Source: Pseudoalteromonas sp. '520P1 No. 423'
GTDB lineage: Bacteria > Pseudomonadota > Gammaproteobacteria > Enterobacterales > Alteromonadaceae
Assembly: GCF_001269985.1 (NCBI RefSeq)
Contig: NZ_BBZB01000001.1
Coordinates: forward strand, 3,472,001 to 3,536,000
Length of the DNA stretch: 64,000 nt
Direction: 5' to 3'
Part shown: positions 46,961 through 56,257 of the stretch, piece after piece
Numbering within the stretch: position 1 is the first letter of the stretch
How the letters are laid out: every line of letters starts with the position of its first letter
Notes under the pieces: model-generated
What the model saw: the letters and a program-made list of their open reading frames with translations, nothing else
Told to the model about the DNA's origin: nothing
The model's database searches: none
Program-made: the position numbers and the translations under genes

Positions 46961-48421
46961 TTAATCTTTCGTTAAATTATATTTTTTCATTTTTTCAACC
47001 AAAGTTGTGCGTCTAACACCTAATATTTCAGCAGCTCTGGCAACAACAAAATCATGACGTTCTAAAGCTTGTGTTATTAAGCTCACTTCCAGCTCACCTA
47101 GATACTCTTTAAGCTGAATACCTTCATCAGGTAATAAACCCATAATGCTATCTGGTTGCTCAAACTCAGCTTCATCATCGTCATAATCCGCACCATCAGA
47201 AAAACCAGAGCCAAATATATCATTTAATGCTTGTCGCTCTAAAATCTCTTCTGGGTATTCAGGTACGAACGCATCAACTTCTAAATGTTGATATTTTTTA
47301 GGCAAATCTTGTGCATCAACCACTTTGTCAGGAAACATGATCACCATGCGTTCAACTAAATTAGCTAATTCTCTGACATTGCCAGGCCAGTTATGCTCTT
47401 TGAGATTATCTAAAGCTTGCTCAGTGAACTTTGCAGAATACCCCCCCTGTTCACAGTTTCTTTTCATTAATTCTTTAAGTAATAATGGAATGTCTTCTCT
47501 TCGCTCTTTTAAAGCGGGATTCTCGATAGGAAAAACATTTAATCGGTAGTACAAATCTTCTCTAAACGAGCCAGCTTCAATCATTTCATCTAAGTTGCGA
47601 TGAGTTGCTGCGATGACACGTACATCTGCTGAAATTGATTTATTACCACCCACTCTTTCATAGGTACGCTCTTGTAATACACGTAATAATTTAACTTGCA
47701 TTTGCAGCGGCATATCACCAATTTCATCAAGAAATAAAGTACCGCCCTGTGCTAATTCAAAGCGACCTTTACGCGCAGAAATCGCACCGGTAAATGCACC
47801 TTTTTCATGACCAAATAATTCACTTTCAAGTAACTCAGCTGGAATTGCGCCACAGTTTACAGGCACAAAAGGACCACTTACACGTTTGGATAATAAATGA
47901 ATATTACGTGCAACCACTTCTTTACCCGTACCTGACTCACCTAAAATTAAAACATTGGCATTTGTTATTGCAACTTGCTCAATTAAAAAGCGCACATTTT
48001 TAATGCTTGGTGTTTCACCTATTAAGCCATCAAAATGCTTTGAGCCACGACTTGAATTGTGGCTTCTAGGGATCAGACGATGATATTCTTGGCAATCATG
48101 GATAAGTTGCGTGGTTATTTCGTAGTTAAAAGGCTCACTAATTAAACCGATAACATTAGCAAATGATAATAACGGTTCTAAAGTCTCACCTAATAATAGA
48201 AATGGAATAGCTGGATTTTCACGAATAATAACTTCATGTTCAAGCGAGCTGCTAGCGCCTAGAATAAAAGCAGTTACACAATCGACTGGCGAAGCATATT
48301 TTTTATAATCTCTATCACTTACGATTTGATTCGCTTCATCAATAAACGATAATGAAGCTGACAATGCCTGTGCCCTGCTTTGATTTTCATCAAATATTAA
48401 TACTTTTGCTGGACCTATCAT
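46961..48421 (-). CDS. flrA: FlrA (FleQ) master sigma-54 activator of flagellar genes
   Basis: A 486-residue protein: an N-terminal FleQ-type receiver-like domain that lacks a clear phospho-acceptor, AAA+ domain with [15 protein letters not shown], the GAFTGA loop, and a Fis-type HTH ([27 protein letters not shown]). It stands at the top of the cascade; in Pseudomonas and Vibrio it is inhibited by FlhG and by cyclic-di-GMP. Confidence 0.95.
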   Translation of the reverse strand: MIGPAKVLIFDENQSRAQALSASLSFIDEANQIVSDRDYKKYASPVDCVTAFILGASSSLEHEVIIRENPAIPFLLLGETLEPLLSFANVIGLISEPFNYEITTQLIHDCQEYHRLIPRSHNSSRGSKHFDGLIGETPSIKNVRFLIEQVAITNANVLILGESGTGKEVVARNIHLLSKRVSGPFVPVNCGAIPAELLESELFGHEKGAFTGAISARKGRFELAQGGTLFLDEIGDMPLQMQVKLLRVLQERTYERVGGNKSISADVRVIAATHRNLDEMIEAGSFREDLYYRLNVFPIENPALKERREDIPLLLKELMKRNCEQGGYSAKFTEQALDNLKEHNWPGNVRELANLVERMVIMFPDKVVDAQDLPKKYQHLEVDAFVPEYPEEILERQALNDIFGSGFSDGADYDDDEAEFEQPDSIMGLLPDEGIQLKEYLGELEVSLITQALERHDFVVARAAEILGVRRTTLVEKMKKYNLTKD

Positions 48422-48722
48422 ATATTAGGACTACTAGATATTTTTATTATGCTTATGATTGTAATCTGATTTAACTACGATGCAAGTTATTAGTGGCATT
48501 TTTTTGACGTATGTTATTATTTTGACGTATTTATTTTAACTTACCCATCAGATCCAAATGAAGTTCCATTTTAGCTATCAAACTCAACTAATATTTAATT
48601 TAGTAAAAAGATTCAAGAAATTAAATAATTGGGCGATACTGTAAGTATAATGTGAATTTCTTATATTTATTATGGCACTTTTCTTGCTTGAAATTTTACA
48701 TGTTAATTTTTAGGATCCCGTT
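48422..48722. promoter_or_regulatory. Divergent promoter region of flrA and fliS
   Basis: About 300 bases. For flrA (minus strand) TTGCAT (48480-48485) and TACAAT (48458-48463) with a 16-base spacer form a plausible sigma-70 promoter. Two copies of TTTTGACGTAT (48502-48512 and 48520-48530), 18 bases apart, lie just upstream of it and could bind a regulator. The sigma-54 promoter of fliS is listed separately. Confidence 0.45.
48673..48688 (+). promoter_or_regulatory. Sigma-54 promoter of fliS
   Basis: TGGCACTTTTCTTGCT matches the consensus TGGCAC-N5-TTGC exactly and lies 35 bases before the fliS start. Confidence 0.85.
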
Positions 48723-49139
48723 ATGGCACATTTATCTATAAAAAAATACCGTCAAGTTAATGTTAATAATGTTCAAGATATGACTCCATATGAGCAAATA
48801 AATCTTATATTCGTTAATGTGATTGGTAAACTGGCAGCTGCAAAAGGTTTTATTACTCGAAATGAAATAGAAAAAAAAGGTGAGAATATTTCTACCTGTA
48901 TTTTATTAATCGGCGCACTTGAAGATGCTTTAAATATGCAAGCCGGTGCTGAAATTTCAGATAATTTATCGGCTTTATATGCGTACTGCCAACGTAGATT
49001 AGTTGAAGGAAACTTGAAAAATGATATTGATGCTTTAACTGAAGTGTCAGATATTATAAAAACAATTAAAGAAGGTTGGGATGCTATTCCAGCTGATATG
49101 CGTCAAAAAGATCAAGTTTTGCAAGCACAAACAGTTTAA
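48723..49139 (+). CDS. fliS: FliS flagellin export chaperone
   Basis: A 138-residue helical protein with the FliS pattern (IKKYRQVNVNNVQDMTPYEQINLIFVNVIGKLAAAKGFI, ISDNLSALYAYCQRRLVEGNLKNDIDALTEVSDIIKTIKEGWDAIP). It binds the flagellin C-terminus and prevents early polymerisation. Unlike fliD and flrA, which flank it, it is on the plus strand; in related islands it normally follows fliD on the same strand. Confidence 0.94.
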   Translation: MAHLSIKKYRQVNVNNVQDMTPYEQINLIFVNVIGKLAAAKGFITRNEIEKKGENISTCILLIGALEDALNMQAGAEISDNLSALYAYCQRRLVEGNLKNDIDALTEVSDIIKTIKEGWDAIPADMRQKDQVLQAQTV

Positions 49140-49142
49140 TTT

Positions 49143-49436
49143 ATGGAGTTTTCATGTAAAGATCGTAAGCTGAATAATTTAGTTATGACGTTTACTGGTG
49201 CTATTTCCAAAGCAGAAATGCAATTAGCAACCGATACTTATACATTACTTGATAAACATATTCACGCACTCTGTGAAAGTGACCCCATCAAACTTAGCGC
49301 TATTGAATTATCAAATTTAAAATTTTTAATCGATACTCATGCTATTGCAATTAAAAAAATGCAAAAAGAATTATCAAATAAGATATTAAAAAATAAGAAA
49401 AGTAATAAAGCGATAGCTAAATATCGTTCAATTTAA
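49143..49436 (+). CDS. Small FliT-like protein, probable flagellar chaperone
   Basis: A 97-residue, mostly helical, Lys-rich protein encoded 3 bases after fliS. Size, helical pattern (LATDTYTLLDKHIHALCESDPIKLSAIELSNLKFLIDTHAIAIKKMQKEL) and position fit a FliT-type chaperone for FliD, but sequence identity is too low to be sure. Confidence 0.6.
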   Translation: MEFSCKDRKLNNLVMTFTGAISKAEMQLATDTYTLLDKHIHALCESDPIKLSAIELSNLKFLIDTHAIAIKKMQKELSNKILKNKKSNKAIAKYRSI

Positions 49437-49516
49437 AGTTATAAAACACGAGTACAACCAATGTTACTGCCTATGAATTAAGATAGGCAGCCCTTTAAAA
49501 ATGCATTAATTAAAAC

Positions 49517-50050
49517 ATCGAGTAGGGTGAGGCTTTTTCCTCATCCCTCTCACAGAACCTTATGATTAAAATGCGCTAGCCGTGTTCACTTCCCCCTTCG
49601 CAATCAATTAAAGCTTTTGACTCAAATTGACTCTATCAAACACATTGCTGATAGTCGGCTTAGTTTTCTCCTCTACACCATTTCTGGCTTTCAACGGCCT
49701 AGACTTACTCACTACTCCAGGTTCATCTGCCACCTCACATCGACAATAAAGCTTGAGTTTCCTCTTGAATTTAAGCCACTTACTAAAATTAAGTTTAGAT
49801 GACGGGCTTCCCCAGTTACTGCACTAGCTCCCAGTTAGAAATGCCACCCTCAAACACAGTATTGGTCTGACTAAGTATAGGACTTTGCGCTATTTTGGAC
49901 GCTTATCCATCAATACCGCTGAAACAGGTTACGGTTAGTTGTGTACCTCTAACTTTCTATGGCTTCCTTCAGACCTCTCCGCTAGCCAGTGACGCCCTTG
50001 CCATTCAGATTATCTTCCCCTTAGTCAGGGTAATAAGGCATCTTTAAGCC
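49517..50050 (-). mobile_element. Remnant of a group II intron, without a working reverse transcriptase gene
   Basis: On the minus strand the 3' end reads like intron domains 5 and 6: a decayed domain 5 ending AAGGTTC, then TGTGAGAGGGATGAGG, a loop, and CCTCACCCTACTCGAT, close to the usual CCCTACTCGAC end. Further upstream, blocks such as GAATGGCAAGGGCG, CTGGCTAGCGGAGAGG and TCTGAAGGAAGCC resemble domain I. The domain 5 tetraloop is lost. A frame at 49608-49683 (NGVEEKTKPTISN) may be what is left of the start of the intron-encoded protein; the rest is deleted. The 5' boundary is uncertain. No other gene is seen between 49437 and 50138. Confidence 0.7.
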
Positions 50051-50080
50051 TATCGGGTTTGCCAGCTTCGCTGGGCAAAC

Positions 50081-50106
50081 AAAAAAGGCCTCTATAAACA
50101 GGCCTT
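50081..50106 (-). terminator. Terminator of fliD
   Basis: AAGGCC / GGCCTT stem with a 10-base loop, followed on the minus strand by six T. A second hairpin, GTTTGCC...GGCAAAC (50057-50080), is directly next to it. Confidence 0.82.
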
Positions 50107-50138
50107 AAATTTTCATTTAGATTTTTTACGAACCTAAA

Positions 50139-51866
50139 TCATTTTGAGTTTTTAACAACACCAGGCATATTATCAAGTTGTTGTTGTAAGTATGACCCTG
50201 TCGAATTCATATTGGCCACCAGTAAATCCATTGCGTTGTATTGCGCATACAACCTTGACTCTAATGACGCCATTTTTTGATTGAATTTATCAACATCTTC
50301 TTGCAAGCGAGCAATTTGACTTTCTTTTCCTTCTATTCTTTTTTCAATCAAACCGCCTTTACCTGTATATACCTCTAACTTTTGCGTTAATGTATTTACG
50401 AAGCCAGAGTCGCTATCACTACCAATTAAAAAATTTTGAACTGCATCAGGATCCTGTTCAATCATCTCATTTAAGGTATCATTATCTAAACTTAAATAGC
50501 CGTTTCGTTCTGTTCGAATGCCTAATTGACTTAAGGCTAAAGTACTGTTGTTTGCAGTATCAAATTGTGTTGAAAAGATAGAACGGATCTGATTCATAGA
50601 GTTTCGCAGCATAGCGTCACCAGATAAAGTGCCAGCATTATTTTCACTTGCTGCGCCTAATTGCTTACTCAAATCTACAAAAGCATTAAATTTTTCTATG
50701 AAACTATTGAGGCCTGTAGCGACATTATTATTATTTTCAGAAACTTTAATATTACTAATGTCATCGCTAGTGTCATGTACTTTATTTGCTGTGATATCTA
50801 TGCCATCAATAACATCTTTAAAATTATTGGTATTACTTTTAACTACAACAGTGCCATCAATGGTAATTTTTGCATCTTGAGCTTTGTTGATTTGTGCTAC
50901 ATTAGTAATAGCGCCTGCTGTTTGTGCACCATTGACTAGGCGAGATAAACCACTCGCATCTGTATTATTGCTATCAGAGTCTGTCACCGACAATGTAATA
51001 TTATCTGATATACCAGTATCGATACTCGTCAGCACTAGGCGTTCATCACCACTGTTTTCTGTAATAACACTTGCAACTACAGAGTTGTTATCATTGCTAT
51101 TATTAATTAAATCTCGAATTTCATTAAGCGGTGCAGTAGCTGAAACAGCAATATTAAATGAATTTGTATTAGAGGTAATAGCGATAGTCCCTTCACCTAA
51201 ATTCACACCTTGAGGTATTGTATCTGAAGTATATTTATGACCACTGTAAGCTAATTGAGATAAGCCCTGTACATCTGTATTATTGCCATCATCATCTGTA
51301 ACTGTCACTTCTACCATGTTACCGACACCTGTTGTTTTACTACTTAAAACCAGATGTTGACCATCACTATCTGTAATAATAGTCGCAATAACTGATGTAT
51401 TATCATTGCTTTTATTAATTTGATCTCTCAATTCACTTAAAGTGGCGGTATCAGATACGTCAATAGTGAAGTCATTGGAGCCTGATTTAAAAGCCATTGT
51501 GCCTTTGCCAACAGTATCAGTACTACCTATTGCTGCAGACATTAATTTATGACTCATTGCTAATTGATCTACTTTTACAGAATAACTGCCCACTTCAGCG
51601 TCTTTATTTGAGCTCAGTGATACAAAGTCATCGTTACCTGAAATACTTCGTTGTTGATATTTATCTTTATCAGATAAACCTGATAGTGAGGAGGTCATTT
51701 CTTCAAGAGAGGCTTTTAAAGAACCAACAGCTGAGATGTCTGCGGTAAAATCGCCTTGCTGACTGGTAACACGTGCTTGATAAGGTACTTTTTCAGCATT
51801 AACAATTGCAGTCACTATTTTGTTAACTTCTAATCCAGAACCTATACCTGTAAATGAAAGAGACAT
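50139..51866 (-). CDS. fliD: FliD filament cap protein
   Basis: A 575-residue protein, longer than the usual 450-470. The ends are typical: SLSFTGIGSGLEVNKIVTAIVNAEKVPYQARV and the C-terminal coiled part DVDKFNQKMASLESRLYAQYNAMDLLVANMNSTGSYLQQQL. The middle holds two Flagellin_IN-type repeats of about 100 residues (GTMAFKSGSNDFTIDVSDTATLSELRDQIN and GTIAITSNTNSFNIAVSATAPLNEIRDLIN) that are clearly related. It caps the filament and folds arriving flagellin. Confidence 0.95.
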   Translation of the reverse strand: MSLSFTGIGSGLEVNKIVTAIVNAEKVPYQARVTSQQGDFTADISAVGSLKASLEEMTSSLSGLSDKDKYQQRSISGNDDFVSLSSNKDAEVGSYSVKVDQLAMSHKLMSAAIGSTDTVGKGTMAFKSGSNDFTIDVSDTATLSELRDQINKSNDNTSVIATIITDSDGQHLVLSSKTTGVGNMVEVTVTDDDGNNTDVQGLSQLAYSGHKYTSDTIPQGVNLGEGTIAITSNTNSFNIAVSATAPLNEIRDLINNSNDNNSVVASVITENSGDERLVLTSIDTGISDNITLSVTDSDSNNTDASGLSRLVNGAQTAGAITNVAQINKAQDAKITIDGTVVVKSNTNNFKDVIDGIDITANKVHDTSDDISNIKVSENNNNVATGLNSFIEKFNAFVDLSKQLGAASENNAGTLSGDAMLRNSMNQIRSIFSTQFDTANNSTLALSQLGIRTERNGYLSLDNDTLNEMIEQDPDAVQNFLIGSDSDSGFVNTLTQKLEVYTGKGGLIEKRIEGKESQIARLQEDVDKFNQKMASLESRLYAQYNAMDLLVANMNSTGSYLQQQLDNMPGVVKNSK

Positions 51867-51883
51867 ATCAACACCATTATCTA

Positions 51884-52297
51884 CTAAACTTCAAAATTTA
51901 TAAATGCACCAGGTGCTTCAGATAACTTAGCAACAATACTCAATACTTCTTCAGTTGGGTACTGTTTCACTATATCACCACTTGTTTTATCTATTACTTT
52001 TATCACATTTCGGCCAGAGTCTTGATCGACTAAAAACTCTAAGCTTGTATTTGTTTCGTCCGCAAAATCCTGCAATTTTTGCGCCAACTCATCAAGATTA
52101 ACTAACTCTGTTGGCTGTTCTTTTATAATAGTAGATTCATTGGTTTCTTTAGTTGAAGTATCAATGTCAGTTAAAGCCAGTTTGGTATTTTGTACTTCTT
52201 TACTCAACCCAACGGTATCACTATTATTATGCTGCTCATTTTTTGCTTTAGTTGAAAAATTTAAATTACTATTTATGTCAACATTGAAAGAGTCCAT
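51884..52297 (-). CDS. flaG: FlaG family protein
   Basis: A 137-residue protein with the FlaG C-terminal domain (LQDFADETNTSLEFLVDQDSGRNVIKVIDKTSGDIVKQYPTEEVLSIVAKLSE) after a variable polar part. In other species it affects filament length. It lies between flagellin and fliD, 17 bases before fliD. No clear promoter was seen in the 127-base gap upstream. Confidence 0.92.
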   Translation of the reverse strand: MDSFNVDINSNLNFSTKAKNEQHNNSDTVGLSKEVQNTKLALTDIDTSTKETNESTIIKEQPTELVNLDELAQKLQDFADETNTSLEFLVDQDSGRNVIKVIDKTSGDIVKQYPTEEVLSIVAKLSEAPGAFINFEV

Positions 52298-52373
52298 GTG
52301 TATTACTCCAACTTAGTGAATATACGACTATCTTTGTTCATTTTTTACCAATTATACACAATTAAATAAAATG

Positions 52374-52404
52374 CAAAAAGGAAGGGCTTAGGCTCCTTCC
52401 TTTA
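52374..52404 (-). terminator. Terminator of flagellin gene 1
   Basis: AAAGGAAG / CTTCCTTT stem, followed on the minus strand by TTTTT; located 20 bases after the flagellin stop. Confidence 0.8.
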
Positions 52405-52424
52405 TTAAATCATTTACCAATATA

Positions 52425-53897
52425 TTAGCCTAACAAGCTAAGTGCTGCCTGCGGTAACTGATTTGATTGCGCAAGAATTGAAGTACCAGCCTGTTGCAAT
52501 ATTTGATTTTTTGTCATCATAGCTGTTTCAGATGCAAAATCAGTATCTTGAATTCGACTACGTGATGCAGATACATTTTCCTCTATATTAGCCAAATTGC
52601 TAATTGTGTGACTAAAACGATTTTGAACCGCACCTAAATCAGCGCGTTGCGCATCAATGCTCGCCAGTGCGCCATCAATAACAGCCAAGGCATCTTGGGC
52701 GCCTGATTGAGTGCCTAAATCGACATTACCTACCGCTTCTAATGTCGATGCTGTTGCCGTCGTTGCCGCAGCAAGTGACGCATCGGCTGCGGTAACTGAA
52801 TAACTGTCTGTAGAATCCAGCCTAATGGAACCTGCAAATGATTCAGAATCGGTACCTGTCGCGCCACCTAATGTCGCAGCTGCACCGGCAGTGCCATCAT
52901 ATGACATACCTTTAGCGACAACCGTGCCAGTACCACCATCCTCTTTAAAATCGAGAATATCAATGTCTTTGCCTGATTCATCAGTTAAGATTAAATTACC
53001 CGCATCATTAGTGGCAGCTGACACCCCAGTTTGTCCTGATTTGTCATTAATCGCTTTTGCCATCAACGAAAAGTCTGAAGCACTTGAAATTGCGGTGCCA
53101 TTAAGTTGAAATGTCACATTCGCCGTACTACCTAAAGCACTCAATTCAACTTGTGTACGGGCATCTGCATTGACGCCTGTTTTAGTAGACAAAGCATTAA
53201 TTTTATCGGCTATTGAACTGGCCTCTTCATCAGCAAGTGTCGTCACCGTTTGTGTCGTACCGTCCCTGCCAACAATACTATAAGTGCTTGCTGCTACATT
53301 ATTACCACCAGCTGTGTTAGCTGCACCTGTACTACCACCTTGACCTAAACCAGCAATCGTGGTACTTGCCAAATCCATTCTGTTACTGCCGATATCTGAT
53401 GCTTTAATACTGCTTAAACTCACTGAAATTGTTTCATTGGCATTTGAGCCAATCTGAAAGTCTTTTGAACCAAACGTGCCATCAAGCAGTTGCTGGCCAC
53501 CAAAAGAAGTGGTATCTGCAATACGTGTTAATTCTGTTTGCAAAGCAGACACTTCTTTTTGTAACGCTTCTCTATCTGCTGACGAGTTTGAGCCATTTGC
53601 AGATTGCAGTGACAAGTCTCGCATGCGTTGTAAAATACTCGAAGACTCTTGCATCGCGCCTTCTGCAGTTTGCGCCATAGAAATACCATCGTTGGCGTTA
53701 CGCTGAGCAACACCTAGTCCATTTATTTGAGATGTTAATCTGCTTGAAATTTGCATGCCAGCCGCATCATCTTTGGCACTATTGATGCGCATACCTGAAG
53801 ATAAACGCTGCATTGAAGTTGCTAAATCAGAACCCGACTTAGATAAATTTCTTTGTGCGTTTAGTGATGAAACATTAGTACTTACTGAGATAGCCAT
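52425..53897 (-). CDS. Flagellin 1
   Basis: A 490-residue flagellin: conserved D0/D1 N-terminus ([48 protein letters not shown]), a central domain of about 215 residues, and conserved C-terminus ([56 protein letters not shown]). It has a sigma-28 promoter and a terminator, so it is a single-gene unit. The central part is nearly identical to that of flagellin 2, while the N-terminal 165 residues differ more. Confidence 0.96.
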   Translation of the reverse strand: MAISVSTNVSSLNAQRNLSKSGSDLATSMQRLSSGMRINSAKDDAAGMQISSRLTSQINGLGVAQRNANDGISMAQTAEGAMQESSSILQRMRDLSLQSANGSNSSADREALQKEVSALQTELTRIADTTSFGGQQLLDGTFGSKDFQIGSNANETISVSLSSIKASDIGSNRMDLASTTIAGLGQGGSTGAANTAGGNNVAASTYSIVGRDGTTQTVTTLADEEASSIADKINALSTKTGVNADARTQVELSALGSTANVTFQLNGTAISSASDFSLMAKAINDKSGQTGVSAATNDAGNLILTDESGKDIDILDFKEDGGTGTVVAKGMSYDGTAGAAATLGGATGTDSESFAGSIRLDSTDSYSVTAADASLAAATTATASTLEAVGNVDLGTQSGAQDALAVIDGALASIDAQRADLGAVQNRFSHTISNLANIEENVSASRSRIQDTDFASETAMMTKNQILQQAGTSILAQSNQLPQAALSLLG

Positions 53898-53987
53898 ATT
53901 ATAACTCCTGCTTACAAAGTGTCATTCATAAATAAATTTTAAATTTGGAACTCTTATATTTCATCCTTAAGCTCCGTTGTGTAAATG

Positions 53988-54014
53988 TTAACGGCAGGGT
54001 CAAAATAAACTTTA
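53988..54014 (-). promoter_or_regulatory. Sigma-28 (FliA) promoter of flagellin 1
   Basis: On the minus strand TAAAGTTT-N11-GCCGTTAA matches the FliA consensus TAAAGTTT-N11-GCCGATAA with one mismatch, about 90 bases before the flagellin start. Confidence 0.9.
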
Positions 54015-54637
54015 ATGTTTTTATCAAAAAATCACCGCCAGATAAATTTTCACTGTTTAACGTCCCATGAAATACGATTGAACAGATTCTAAGTCATTTC
54101 AATTCATCAACATTACGGTGCCTAGCGTCATATTTATCGCAACGTAAAACAATTCACTTTAACAATGGCTGTGTGCGCAGGTAAATCTTTTGTTTGCCAG
54201 AGACTTATAGCCAATTAAATTGCCACATAGCGACTCACTTGAATTGAAAAATAAGCGAAAAAGTTACTTGTTTTTATAATAAAACTAAATCATATGGTTT
54301 ATTACAACCATTTAAGGCGTGAAACAAAATCACATATTTGTTGTATTGGGCTGGGTAAGCTGAGAAATAAACAGCGTTCATCATTGATATTGGCACAATT
54401 TGACAAGAATATAACACAACTTGGCTCGATTGTGATTTAGCTTAACAAACGGCTGTATTGATTTAAAACATACTGTAAATTTGTTTAACGCTCATCCAAA
54501 GCTAGTACCAGCGCTACAATCACGCCCAGCAAAAATTGTGTTAATTTTAGTTATAGTGGTTATCTGTTATTATCACCGCAAATAATCCAGTTAAATACAT
54601 TGAGCTCAATAAAGCAGCAAAAAAATCATCTATAAAG

Positions 54638-54677
54638 TGTGTAATCCTAATGCTATCAGTTATCAAAGAATTACACA
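54638..54677 (-). terminator. Inverted repeat after the TPR-SGNH gene
   Basis: TGTGTAAT (54638-54645) and ATTACACA (54670-54677) form an 8-bp stem with a 24-base loop 17 bases after the stop codon. No T-run follows, so the role as a terminator is uncertain. Confidence 0.35.
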
Positions 54678-54693
54678 GTAACCATATGTATTA

Positions 54694-56166
54694 CTAATGG
54701 CTCAGTTGTTCAAAAAGTTCAGAAACAGTTTCCGCCTTTAAATGAATTTCATCTGTGTGATACACTAGATTACTTTCCTTATTTAATTGGGTTAGTTGAT
54801 AAACATCCAAATAAGTAAAGCCAAACTGATCACACAAAGATGCTAAACACTGATTAAAATAAGCAATTAATTGCTTAAACTGGGTTTTATCATCACCTTT
54901 AAGCTGCTTTACATAAAAAGGATGCGGGGCAGGCACACCATATATTAGAAACTCGATATCGAGATTATCTGCTTGTTGTTGTAACATAGATACATAACGC
55001 ATCAGCATATCATCAATGACATCATGAAAATCTAATTCCCTTTTTGCACAGTGAACAAAAATCCCTTCATTTATCCGGCAGTCTATTTCACCAAACCCCA
55101 TAACGAGCTTACTGCCCTTTGGTATATCAGACAATATTGCATTTAAACTGGCTTTATAACGGTTATCTTGTTTTTTTATAAAATGGATTATTTTAGCGCC
55201 AAAAATAAAAAGTGAACGAACAACATACCGTTGTTTTTGATAAGTGATCAGGGTGTCATTGGGAGAGAAGCCATGGCTTTCAGAGATAAAGTATATAGGT
55301 TTAATCGATAATGTTTCTTGCTGTGACAAAACATTTTGTTGATATAAAAATTGTTTTTCCTTTCTTCTTTGTAATAAAGTACTAATGTAGCGATGAAAAA
55401 TAATCATATTATTCATATTATGAGAATCGTTTTCATAACTGTATATAGAGCGACTTAGTTGTAATGCATGTTCAACTTCATCTGGACTATAAAAAAGCCA
55501 AAATAGCATCGCTTTAGCAACTAATAATTCACAAAGTTCATCATCCGACAGTGTTTTACTGAGTAGCCCCATATCGATGACTTCCAGTGCATCTTGATAG
55601 CGATGTTGGTACATGTAACACTTAACAACGTGCCAATAAACTGAAGATTTATTTTTATTTAACTCTAATGTTTTTAAAAATGTATTAATAGCACTATCAA
55701 AATAGCCCAAATCCGCATACAAGACACCTAAATTGTAATGATAATCAGCTATTTTACCGTCGAGTGTGATCGCCTTTTTATAATTGCTCTGGGCAAGTGA
55801 AAAATCACCTAATTTTTGATTACATATGCCTAGGTTATTACTTGCTTCAGCCATTTGAGGAGCAACATTTTGAGCTTTTTGGTAAAACTTCTTGGCTTCA
55901 GTAACTTTATTTTGCTGTAAATATATATTGCCAATGTTATTATAAGTTGAAGCGTGTTTGTCATTGATAGCAATCAATTGATGAAAAATCGAAAGCGCCT
56001 CGGTTAACTCTCCAAGACCTTGATAACAAGCAGCTTTAATTTGTAATGCATTAAACAACTTTGATTTCTTTTCTAGTATTTTTTGACAAATATATATGGC
56101 CTGTTCAAACTCACCTTCTTGGTAATAAATTTCAGCTTTTGCTAAATTATTTTTTATACTCATCAT
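54694..56166 (-). CDS. TPR repeats fused to an SGNH-hydrolase-like domain, between two flagellin genes
   Basis: A 490-residue protein without signal peptide or membrane span. Residues 8-205 are about six TPR units (for example ASTYNNIGNIYLQQNKVTEAKKFYQKAQ and DYHYNLGVLYADLGYFDSAINTFLKTLELN). Residues 205-285 are helical. Residues 290-490 look like an SGNH/GDSL-type domain: IYFISESHGF (Ser297 as possible nucleophile), a GFGEIDCR block (359-364) and a late YHTDEIHL block with Asp472 and His475 as possible catalytic residues. The position suggests work on flagellin, perhaps adding, removing or trimming a glycan or acyl group, but this is inference. The gene has no clear promoter of its own. Confidence 0.75.
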   Translation of the reverse strand: MMSIKNNLAKAEIYYQEGEFEQAIYICQKILEKKSKLFNALQIKAACYQGLGELTEALSIFHQLIAINDKHASTYNNIGNIYLQQNKVTEAKKFYQKAQNVAPQMAEASNNLGICNQKLGDFSLAQSNYKKAITLDGKIADYHYNLGVLYADLGYFDSAINTFLKTLELNKNKSSVYWHVVKCYMYQHRYQDALEVIDMGLLSKTLSDDELCELLVAKAMLFWLFYSPDEVEHALQLSRSIYSYENDSHNMNNMIIFHRYISTLLQRRKEKQFLYQQNVLSQQETLSIKPIYFISESHGFSPNDTLITYQKQRYVVRSLFIFGAKIIHFIKKQDNRYKASLNAILSDIPKGSKLVMGFGEIDCRINEGIFVHCAKRELDFHDVIDDMLMRYVSMLQQQADNLDIEFLIYGVPAPHPFYVKQLKGDDKTQFKQLIAYFNQCLASLCDQFGFTYLDVYQLTQLNKESNLVYHTDEIHLKAETVSELFEQLSH

Positions 56167-56192
56167 TCAACCCAAAATTTACCATTAATCGT

Positions 56193-56225
56193 AAAAAAGG
56201 CCAATCTTATATACTGGCCTTTTTA
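56193..56225. terminator. Terminator of flagellin gene 2
   Basis: AAAAAGGCCA / TGGCCTTTTT stem with flanking A- and T-runs, between flagellin 2 and the TPR-SGNH gene. Expression of the downstream TPR gene would need read-through or a promoter inside the 91-base gap. Confidence 0.85.
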
Positions 56226-56257
56226 ATATTACTTATAACCACGACCAAATGCGAATG

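Larger units (their letters stand above)
53898..54693. other. 796-base region without genes upstream of flagellin 1
   Basis: Apart from the sigma-28 promoter at 53988-54014 and an inverted repeat at 54638-54677, nothing is recognised: no open frame of note, no tRNA, no repeat. It is the longest gene-free stretch in this otherwise tightly packed island and may be what remains of lost genes. Confidence 0.6.

Noticed and set aside
49617..49802. 61-residue plus-strand frame after the FliT-like gene
   Set aside because: It falls inside the group II intron remnant on the opposite strand and has no protein-like pattern.
52825..53109. 94-residue plus-strand frame found almost unchanged in both flagellin genes (also at 56661-56945)
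   Set aside because: It is duplicated only because the flagellin centres are near-identical; it is antisense and shows no coding features of its own.
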